This document shows positions 24,456 to 30,036 of a DNA stretch of 36,249 bases, piece after piece. The notes under the pieces are model-generated. The model saw nothing but the letters and a program-made list of their open reading frames with translations. It was not told the origin of the DNA and did not search any database. The DNA comes from an uncultured Porphyromonadaceae bacterium. Lineage in GTDB: Bacteria > Bacteroidota > Bacteroidia > Bacteroidales > Muribaculaceae. The stretch is from assembly GCA_900541865.1 (NCBI GenBank), contig UQLO01000028.1, positions 1-36,249 on the forward strand, written 5' to 3'. The position numbers and the translations under genes were made by a program. Within the stretch, counting starts at the first letter, position 1; each line of letters begins with the position of its first letter.

Positions 24456-24474
24456 ATCCCCATATGGTTCCGCC

Positions 24475-24669
24475 CTATCGCCGGCGGGGCTGCGCCTTGC
24501 TCAGGTAGTACATGGCGAAGGAGAAAAAGAGAAAGAAGCTGATAACGCCAAAGACTACGCCGGCGTAGTTGAGCGCGTCGGCGCTTTCGATGGTGATCCA
24601 CGCGAAAAGCGAGCAGGCACCAATAGCCACGAACGCGCGAAACATGTTGTAGATGCGATAGGTTTTCAT
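24475..24669 (-). CDS. Small two-span membrane protein
   Basis: 64 residues from the ATG at 24669 (MKTYRIYNMFRAFVAIGA); an upstream ATG at 24693 would add eight residues but overlaps the HTH gene. Two hydrophobic segments, FVAIGACSLFAWITI and VVFGVISFFLFFSFAMYYL, are joined by a short acidic loop. It ends in a basic AQPRRR tail. No family is recognised. It is the last gene of the small early cluster before the gene-free region. Confidence 0.6.
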   Translation of the reverse strand: MKTYRIYNMFRAFVAIGACSLFAWITIESADALNYAGVVFGVISFFLFFSFAMYYLSKAQPRRR

Positions 24670-24674
24670 TGTAT

Positions 24675-24881
24675 TCAGTATTGTGAAGTCCATACTCTTG
24701 TTATCTCTCGGCCGGTGATGAAGGGGCGCGGCCGAATACCTTTGGTTTTGCGGTAGCCTACACGCAGGGCGCCGACTTTTGCCCACCGTTGTATCGTGTG
24801 CCGGTCGACTTCGAGAAGGCGCGCCGTTTCGCATATGCTGTAGCGGCCGAGTGGGTCTACTTGCGGCGGTGTGCGGGTCAT
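24675..24881 (-). CDS. Excisionase/MerR-like helix-turn-helix protein
   Basis: 68 residues. SICETARLLEVDRHTIQRWAKVGALRVGYRKTKGIRPRPFITGREITRVW is a winged helix-turn-helix of the HTH_17/excisionase type: recognition helix around RHTIQRWAK and wing around KGIRPRPF. Such proteins act as recombination directionality factors or small regulators. It overlaps the preceding gene by four bases and lies about 1.8 kb from the integrase, so an Xis role is plausible but unproven. Confidence 0.75.
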   Translation of the reverse strand: MTRTPPQVDPLGRYSICETARLLEVDRHTIQRWAKVGALRVGYRKTKGIRPRPFITGREITRVWTSQY

Positions 24882-25147
24882 GGCTTGTAGTATCCGTTCG
24901 TTTTTAAAATATGTGCTATGCCGGCCCGGGAGGTGGGCATCAGGACGTAGGGGTTGCGGGTGTGCTCTCCTCGCTTTATGAGTTCGTCGTTGGCGGCTTC
25001 GTACCCCTCGGCCATACACTGCATGATTGCGTGGGGCGTGGCCGTGGGGCACTCTTTGCGCATTGTCTCGTAGTCGCGGCACACTGCCTCGATGCGGTCG
25101 ATGCGTGCCTGTTCTCGCTCGCGGAGTTCGTCAAATGGTGTTTTCAT
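24878..25147 (-). CDS. Hypothetical early protein
   Basis: 89 residues. The N-terminal 30 residues form a charged helix (FDELREREQARIDRIEAVCRDYETM). The second half, TPHAIMQCMAEGYEAANDELIKRG and TSRAGIAHILKTNGY, is also helical. No family is recognised. The end overlaps the excisionase-like gene by four bases (ATGA) and its start overlaps the upstream gene by 17 bases, so it is firmly inside the early operon. Confidence 0.6.
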   Translation of the reverse strand: MKTPFDELREREQARIDRIEAVCRDYETMRKECPTATPHAIMQCMAEGYEAANDELIKRGEHTRNPYVLMPTSRAGIAHILKTNGYYKP

Positions 25148-25388
25148 TGCTTGCAGTCGTGTCTATGGTTATTTTAGCGGGGACGTCGCTCGGTGTGATG
25201 TTGGAGCGATGGAGCCATACGGCGACGCCAAAGCGCAGGGCGCCCTCGGCGCTGGTCATGTAGTGGGTGACTTCTTGCGCCGAGCGCACCGGGGTCGGGG
25301 TTTTGGGGAGGTCTACGGCGGCGCAGAGCGAGACGCCTATAACTTTGCGGGCGTCACCGAGGTGGACGATGACGGGGTAATGTTTCAT
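25131..25388 (-). CDS. Hypothetical early protein
   Basis: 85 residues from the ATG at 25388 (MKHYPVIVHLGDARKVIGVSLCAAVDLPKT). It looks like a small alpha/beta protein and ends SDVPAKITIDTTASNENTI. The chosen start overlaps the preceding stop by four bases (ATGA), which is the coupling used throughout this operon; the longer frame is less likely. Function unknown. Confidence 0.6.
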   Translation of the reverse strand: MKHYPVIVHLGDARKVIGVSLCAAVDLPKTPTPVRSAQEVTHYMTSAEGALRFGVAVWLHRSNITPSDVPAKITIDTTASNENTI

Positions 25389-25810
25389 TGGTGTTTTTCG
25401 GCTAATGCTATCAGTGTGGGCTGTGTTATTGTTTCGTGGTTCGCCCAAACTTCGCCGGCGTAGTTCATCGCGTTTTCGGGGTTTTCGAAGGAGGCGAACG
25501 TCCACAGCGCCGGGATTGAATCCAAGTCGCCTGCGGGGATGTGGCTCTCTGCAATTGCCAACAGGCAGAGCTTCTCCGCCTCAAAGAGTGCGAACACGCA
25601 AAAGGCCGGGGCGGCTGCCTTGTGGTCTTTTTGGGCCTCCCAGTTTTCGGCGGCAATGAGGAAGGCTTCCTCGAGGGTGGGCGCAAAAGCACACATTTGC
25701 CCTTTGTTGCCTATCTTTCCGGCTAATTCCTTTGTCTTGTCGGCAGAGCATAAGACCACCATGTCGTGGCGCCCGCTCTTTTTCCCGATGACTAAATACT
25801 TTCCTTTCAT
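25385..25810 (-). CDS. Hypothetical protein, first gene of the leftward early operon
   Basis: 141 residues, starting MKGKYLVIGKKSGRHDMVVLCSADKTKELAGKIGNKG. An alpha/beta pattern continues through LEEAFLIAAENWEAQK and FCVFALFEAEKLCLLAIAESH. No family is recognised. As the first gene after the switch region it would be expressed early or kept off by the divergent repressor. It starts about 70 bases after the proposed promoter at 25886. Confidence 0.65.
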   Translation of the reverse strand: MKGKYLVIGKKSGRHDMVVLCSADKTKELAGKIGNKGQMCAFAPTLEEAFLIAAENWEAQKDHKAAAPAFCVFALFEAEKLCLLAIAESHIPAGDLDSIPALWTFASFENPENAMNYAGEVWANHETITQPTLIALAEKHQ

Positions 25811-25885
25811 AATTATTTTCTATATTTGCGAATTGTTTTCGTCTTGCTTGCGTTGAGCTTTCGAGCATCTTTCGCAACTGTGACG

Positions 25886-25911
25886 CAAAGTTAATATAAT
25901 TATCAGTTCAA
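25886..25911 (-). promoter_or_regulatory. Leftward early promoter (tentative)
   Basis: The minus strand has TAACTTTG at 25893-25886, a full match to the -7 consensus. The nearest upstream TTG (25911-25909) is only 15 bases away, shorter than the usual 19-21, so the -33 box is weak. Its position between the repressor and the leftward operon supports it. Confidence 0.45.
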
Positions 25912-25996
25912 CGCATAAATTTAAGCGTTTAAAATTGTTAAATCTGTGTGTTAAAATTTTAATTACTTAAATATCAGTGAATTTACAACGCATAAA
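25901..25996. repeat. Direct repeat in the lysogeny switch, candidate operators
   Basis: The 11-mer CAACGCATAAA occurs at 25909-25919 and again at 25986-25996, each preceded by TATCAGT (25901 and 25972). One copy overlaps the upstream side of the leftward promoter and the other the start codon of the repressor gene. This is where a repressor controlling both directions would bind. Confidence 0.5.
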
Positions 25997-26384
25997 AATT
26001 AAAGCCGAGGAGCGCCGAATTGAGTTTAAGTCGATAGCCAAGGAAATTGGGATGTCAGAGGGCAATCTGCATCGGTGCGTCCGCGAAAACAAGATTCAGG
26101 CTGGCGACCTTGAAAAAATTTCGAGTGTGCTGGGTGTGCCGGTGGGCTACTTCTTTGACGAGGTCACCGAGATCGAGCAGACCAGGCAGGCCGGGCGCGA
26201 CAACTACGAGCACAGCACCCACACCTCCGGCGACGCGGCAAGTTCCGCCATCCTGAAGGCGGAGCGCGACGCCGCCCGCGCCGAGGTGGCCGCCCTCCGC
26301 GAAGTAATTGTATCTAAAGACCAACTAATTGCAACCCTACAAAAACTCGCAAACAACTTGCAAACCCCAAATCCACATCCGTAA
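25977..26384 (+). CDS. Xre-type phage repressor with coiled-coil tail
   Basis: 135 residues from a GTG start (the codon overlaps the TATCAGT repeat). Residues 1-65 are a helix-turn-helix domain of the Xre/Cro-CI class: 'IKIKAEERRIEFKSIAKEIGMSEGNLHRCVRENKIQAGDLEKISSVLGVPVGYFFD', ending in the usual PxxYFF-like motif. Residues 85-130 are a charged coiled coil (AERDAARAEVAALREVIVSKDQLIATLQ), probably for oligomer formation. There is no LexA-like protease domain, so induction would need another trigger. It is divergent from the early operon and upstream of the integrase. Confidence 0.85.
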   Translation: MNLQRIKIKAEERRIEFKSIAKEIGMSEGNLHRCVRENKIQAGDLEKISSVLGVPVGYFFDEVTEIEQTRQAGRDNYEHSTHTSGDAASSAILKAERDAARAEVAALREVIVSKDQLIATLQKLANNLQTPNPHP

Positions 26385-26418
26385 TTGACTATCCCACAGC
26401 GCAATACGCGCGGCGCCG

Positions 26419-26481
26419 CACGCCTGGAAAGCGTGTATACCCCAAAAGGGTATCCCGAGTTCGAATCTCGGTCGCTCCGCA
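26419..26481 (+). pseudogene. 3' half of tRNA-Ser(GGA), attachment-site core
   Basis: The segment has an intact anticodon arm (CACGC CTGGAAA GCGTG, anticodon GGA at 26426-26428), a long variable arm (ATACCC/GGGTAT, 26437-26453), a T-arm (CCGAG TTCGAAT CTCGG, 26455-26471), an acceptor 3' strand (TCGCTCC) and discriminator G. The acceptor 5' strand (GGAGCGA) and D arm are absent upstream. A tRNA 3' portion beside a tyrosine integrase is the classical phage att core. It is therefore attP, or an attachment junction, and not a working tRNA. Confidence 0.85.
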
Positions 26482-26486
26482 AACGA

Positions 26487-26530
26487 AAGGCGCTGATATC
26501 TAACCCCAAAAAGGGGAGAATCAGCGCCTT
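26487..26530 (+). terminator. Hairpin after tRNA fragment
   Basis: AAGGCGCTGAT (26487-26497) pairs perfectly with ATCAGCGCCTT (26520-26530), and a CCCC/GGGG inner stem sits within it (26504-26516). Only a weak T-tract follows. This type of stem is common just downstream of tRNA genes, so it may have come from the host along with the tRNA end. Confidence 0.5.
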
Positions 26531-26580
26531 AGTTATAAGAAAGGCAACGGTAGAGCCTATATAAAAAAAGCCCGGCATTT

Positions 26581-26640
26581 TCCAATCTTTTGCAATCTTT
26601 TCCAAAATATTGCAATCTTTTGCAATCTATTGCAAAAGAT
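26581..26640 (+). repeat. Four 10-bp repeats, candidate integrase arm sites
   Basis: TCCAATCTTT (26581), TGCAATCTTT (26591 and 26611) and TGCAATCTAT (26621) share a 10-bp unit, and an inverted copy, TTGCAAAAGAT, follows. They lie about 100 bp from the att core and just upstream of the integrase, where arm-type binding sites of such integrases are found. Confidence 0.55.
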
Positions 26641-26672
26641 AACCCGCAGAAAACCCGCAAGGTTTTCGGGTT
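26641..26672 (+). promoter_or_regulatory. Leader hairpin before the integrase gene
   Basis: GAAAACC CGCAA GGTTTTC forms a perfect 7-bp stem and AACCC/GGGTT extends it, ending 28 bases before the integrase ATG. It could act as an attenuator or limit ribosome access. No clear promoter was found in front of it. Confidence 0.4.
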
Positions 26673-26699
26673 AAAGAAAGGGAACGGGCAACTACCACA

Positions 26700-27893
26700 A
26701 TGGCGACGATAAAATTATATTTAGACGGGCGCAACAGCAGTCGCGCCAAGCAAGGGCAGTATCAGATAAAAATCGCGATAACGCACAACTGCAGCACGTT
26801 ATATATCAACACCGGCATGTATTTAGAGCCGCGGCAGTGGGACGCGGCGAAAGAAAAAATAGTAAAACACCCTGGAGCGAGCCAAATGAATATGTGGCTC
26901 ACCGGGCGCCTTCAAAAGGCGCGGCAAGCGCTCATCGAACTAATGACGCGGCGGGACATAAGCGCGATGAAAGCCAAAGAATTGCGCGACCACATAGCGG
27001 GCGGGATGCTTGAAGAAGCACCCGGGCCCGCAAAGGAAGAAACCACCCTGGCGGTGTGGTTTCGAAAACTCATGGAACACCGGCAAGGGCGTACGCGGGC
27101 GCTGTACGCGCAGACCTACAAAAAACTGCAGGGATGGCTTGGAGCCGACTTCGAGCGAGTGGAGTTTGACGACATCAAACTCCACTGGATAGAAGAGTTT
27201 GCGCAGCACCTCAGTGCTAGCAACGGAGTGAACACCGTAGCCATACATATGCGGAACCTGAGGGCCGTAGTTAACTACGCCATAGACAACGAAGTAACCG
27301 ACACCTACGGCTTCAGGCGCTATAAAATAAAGCACGCCGCGACGCGGAAACGCAGTTACAGCGTGGAGGAGCTTCGGGCCATATTTCGGCACGAAAGCGC
27401 CGAAGAGCGGCTCCAAAAGTACCTCGATTACTTCAAGCTCACCTTTATGCTGATAGGCATCAATCCCGTAGATATGTACGGGATTGAGAAGGTAAGCGGA
27501 GGCCGGATAGACTATATCCGAGCCAAAACGCACCGACCTTACAGCATAAAGGTGGAGCACGAGACACAAGCGCTCCTTGACAGATATGCCGGAGGGCGGC
27601 ATGTCTTGAATTACCTCGACAACTACGCCAATTACCGATACTTCTACAACGTACTCTCGCAAAGGCTCAAAGAGCTGAAGGGCGAGTTAGGATTGGAGGA
27701 GATGAGCAGCTATTGGGCCCGGCACAGTTGGGCAACCATAGCGCGCAAACTCGACATTCCGAAAGAGACGATAGCGGAGGCGTTGGGGCATGGCGGGCAC
27801 ACCGTGACCGACATCTACATCGACACCGACAGGAGCAAAATAGACGAAGCCAACAGGCGAGTTTTGGACTACGTTTTGTACGGCAAAAAATAG
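26700..27893 (+). CDS. int: Tyrosine recombinase, phage integrase (Bacteroidetes type)
   Basis: 397 residues. The order is an arm-binding domain (MATIKLYLDGRNSSRAKQGQ...LYINTGMYLEPRQWD, 1-95), a SAM-like core-binding domain (about 105-200: LAVWFRKLMEHRQGRTRALYAQTYKKL) and a catalytic domain (215-397). Active-site positions: box I reads LIGINPVDM (about 251-258), with no Arg at the usual place; box II is YWARHSWAT, keeping R341 and H342 but with Tyr338 for the first His; then H364 in ALGHGG and the nucleophile Tyr373 in DIYID. Loss of the first arginine is also known for IntDOT. It probably integrates at tRNA-Ser. Confidence 0.92.
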   Translation: MATIKLYLDGRNSSRAKQGQYQIKIAITHNCSTLYINTGMYLEPRQWDAAKEKIVKHPGASQMNMWLTGRLQKARQALIELMTRRDISAMKAKELRDHIAGGMLEEAPGPAKEETTLAVWFRKLMEHRQGRTRALYAQTYKKLQGWLGADFERVEFDDIKLHWIEEFAQHLSASNGVNTVAIHMRNLRAVVNYAIDNEVTDTYGFRRYKIKHAATRKRSYSVEELRAIFRHESAEERLQKYLDYFKLTFMLIGINPVDMYGIEKVSGGRIDYIRAKTHRPYSIKVEHETQALLDRYAGGRHVLNYLDNYANYRYFYNVLSQRLKELKGELGLEEMSSYWARHSWATIARKLDIPKETIAEALGHGGHTVTDIYIDTDRSKIDEANRRVLDYVLYGKK

Positions 27894-27908
27894 ACGCTGA
27901 GCGGGAGC

Positions 27909-28052
27909 GAAGTGTTCTGAAAAGCGTTCTGAAAAGCGTTCTGAAAAGTGTTCTGAGAAGTGTTCTGAGAAGTGTTCTGAAAAGTGTTCTGAAAAGCGTT
28001 CTGAAAAGTGTTCTGAGAAGTGTTCTGAGAAGTGTTCTGAGAAGTGTATGAA
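27909..28052. repeat. 12-bp tandem repeat array after the integrase
   Basis: Eleven units of [G/A]AAG[T/C]GTTCTGA run from 27909 to 28040 without a break, followed by a degenerate twelfth unit. Only two positions vary (first base G or A, fifth base T or C). The array begins 16 bases after the integrase stop. It contains no gene: the four-residue periodic frames on either strand are by-products of the 12-bp period. Confidence 0.85.
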
Positions 28053-28063
28053 GGAAAAGAGCG

Positions 28064-28093
28064 AACCCCACTACAGGGCATTGTAGCGGGGTT
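28064..28093 (-). terminator. Imperfect hairpin between convergent genes
   Basis: AACCCC-A-CTACA pairs with TGTAG-C-GGGGTT around a six-base loop (11 pairs, one mismatch). On the minus strand a pyrimidine stretch with TTTT follows, so it may end the tail-tip transcript. The case is moderate. Confidence 0.4.
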
Positions 28094-28128
28094 GGCTCAA
28101 AAAGGAGGCTCAGAGAAGGAAGCAGCGA

Positions 28129-28190
28129 GGGTGTTCTGCAAGGTGTTCTACTAAGTGTTCTACTTTTTGTTCTAAAAAAGCAGAACACCC
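28129..28190. repeat. Inverted repeat around more GTGTTCT units
   Basis: GGGTGTTCTGC (28129-28139) and GCAGAACACCC (28180-28190) are perfect inverted copies. GTGTTCT recurs at 28131, 28143 and 28155, with TTGTTCT at 28167, again spaced exactly 12 bp. The same motif and period thus continue outside the main array and end in an opposed copy just after the tail-tip stop. Confidence 0.65.
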
Positions 28191-28197
28191 GGGGCCG

Positions 28198-30036
28198 TCA
28201 GGCCTCGGCGACGGGGTAGAACTCGCCTTGCAGAACCTCGGACATACCGCGTGTGGAGAAAGAAGCGGTAATCTTTGCGCATACATACTCCTTATTACGG
28301 ATAATGAAACGAGCGCGTGGGTCGGGGATAGAATCTGACAGCCAAGAAACCTTAAGTTTTCGGGCGGCGTCGATTTTGGGGAGGAAAGAAGAGAACGATT
28401 TCGGGGAGTTATGAAGGCGCAGGTCGAGACCGGGGATGTTATATCTCTGCCACGACTGCGAAATCATAATACTATCGTAGGCAGGATAAACAGCGCCGTC
28501 GGGGTCGTGAATGACCCCGTCCCAGTACCCGACGAACAACAAATCGTAGTAAGCGGGCAGGTCGTTGGAGGGGTCGCCCTCCTCGACCGCCTTGTTAATG
28601 GGGGAAAGATAAGTTTCGGGGCGGGAAGAATAGAGATAGGCGGGAGAATTGTCGGGGTCGACGACGCCCTCGTCGCAGTCGCCCGGGTTTAGCACCATCA
28701 TAAACCCGCGGTCGGCCCCATCGATGAAAGTATCTTGAATGGTAACGGGGACAACACTCAGCTCCTGAGTGTCGGCCTCCTCGTCGACATAACCCACGCC
28801 AAAAAGATTGACCGGTTGGAGAGCGAACTCCTGACGGAAAGAATTTTTGGCGAGCTCCTTGACGCCCATAGAGCGGAAAGCGTAGTAACGATTTTCCTCT
28901 TTTGCGTAAAGGAGCTGATTAACCGAATAGCGAGAGCGGCCCGATTGGGGCGAATTAATTCCGCCCCAAATGGTGCGCAAATCCTGTGAAGGTTCGTGAA
29001 GTTTATTGAGGGCGATAAGGCCGTCGAGCGAATCATACTGAGCGATGCGGTCGGCGAACTTAGCGACAGCATTGTCGCAAGCGAGATAGGACCACACCTT
29101 GAAAGGCGGCTTTTTGAAGGCGAGTTTTTTGAAGGCGACGAATTCGGACGAAACCGAATCAGATGCCGAGAGTTCCGCGTCATGAGCGGCGAGGGGCTGC
29201 TTGATGCAGACCGGCTCGAGGCCTGCGGTGACGTCGTCGGCGAAACGCATAGACACCGAGTTTGAGCGGTGGCAGAAGTCGAACTCGCATCGGAGCACAA
29301 GCTCGAGCTGGGAGAAGAATTCGGACACCGACCAGTGCGGGAGCGCACGGGCGAACTCCGTGATTTCCCAAGAAGCGGGAAGGACATTGCAAACCACCAA
29401 GAAGCGGAGAGGAGATTTTTCCCACGGGGAAAAGTCGACGCTGTAGCCCAGAACGGCGCAAATACGTTTAGCGAGAAAGATGAGATAAGGCTGATAAGAG
29501 AGGGAGCCGGTTTCGGCGTCCCACTCGTAAGCCATTTTCTCATCCGACCAAACAGCCCAATTATTTGGGACGAGCGGATAAGCGTCGTTAATCCACGGGA
29601 GCGCCACCCAATTATTGACCGCGTTCCACGCCTCGGCGGGAGGCGTGAGATACCTATTGATTTGGGTGTCGGACGGGGTGCCGAGCTTCATCTCGTTGAT
29701 ATAAACATCTTCGAGGGGGTCGACCATAGTTTGTTCGGAGCGACCCGCTGCGAACTGACCCTCCACGGAGGATTCAGAAATCTTAGCCACGCGGAGCGAG
29801 CCTGCAAGCGAGAAACCGGGGCACTCGAACACACATGGAAAAACCACCCTATCTTCGAGGACGTCGAGGCGGTTAATATTACCGAAAATAGCAATATTTT
29901 CGGCACACCCCTTCAGGGGGAAAGAAATATTAAGCGAATAGCCCTCGCGACCGAGGAAAAACCGATTTTCGACGACGTAGTCGAAAGAGAAATCGGCACC
30001 CACAGCAGCGGGAAGCCCGTTGACCAGAACCTTCAT
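28198..30036 (-). CDS. Tail-tip-like protein of element 2
   Basis: 612 residues. The start, MKVLVNGLPAAVGADFSFDYVVENRFFLGREGYSLNISFPLKGC, followed by IAIFGNINRLDV and FPCVFECPGFSLAGSLRVAKISESSVEGQF, is a pattern I know from uncharacterised Bacteroides prophage tail proteins encoded after a long tape measure. The middle has many Trp and aromatic residues (AWNAVNNWVALPWINDAYPL). It shows no visible likeness to the 749-residue tail-tip protein of element 1. It overlaps the tape measure stop by four bases, so the two are translated together. Function is by position and pattern. Confidence 0.65.
   Translation of the reverse strand: MKVLVNGLPAAVGADFSFDYVVENRFFLGREGYSLNISFPLKGCAENIAIFGNINRLDVLEDRVVFPCVFECPGFSLAGSLRVAKISESSVEGQFAAGRSEQTMVDPLEDVYINEMKLGTPSDTQINRYLTPPAEAWNAVNNWVALPWINDAYPLVPNNWAVWSDEKMAYEWDAETGSLSYQPYLIFLAKRICAVLGYSVDFSPWEKSPLRFLVVCNVLPASWEITEFARALPHWSVSEFFSQLELVLRCEFDFCHRSNSVSMRFADDVTAGLEPVCIKQPLAAHDAELSASDSVSSEFVAFKKLAFKKPPFKVWSYLACDNAVAKFADRIAQYDSLDGLIALNKLHEPSQDLRTIWGGINSPQSGRSRYSVNQLLYAKEENRYYAFRSMGVKELAKNSFRQEFALQPVNLFGVGYVDEEADTQELSVVPVTIQDTFIDGADRGFMMVLNPGDCDEGVVDPDNSPAYLYSSRPETYLSPINKAVEEGDPSNDLPAYYDLLFVGYWDGVIHDPDGAVYPAYDSIMISQSWQRYNIPGLDLRLHNSPKSFSSFLPKIDAARKLKVSWLSDSIPDPRARFIIRNKEYVCAKITASFSTRGMSEVLQGEFYPVAEA

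Noticed and set aside
26256..26275. GGAGCG in the repressor gene as the missing 5' acceptor of the tRNA-Ser
   Set aside because: It is inside a coding region about 215 bases from the acceptor 3' strand, far too distant, and no D arm follows.
27667..28188. Leftward frame rich in LRTLFRT repeats, and a rightward VLKSVLRS frame
   Set aside because: Both are translations of the 12-bp DNA repeat; the period is a multiple of three, so frames stay open by chance.
27909..28190. CRISPR-like array in the 12-bp repeats
   Set aside because: Units are too short and there are no spacers.
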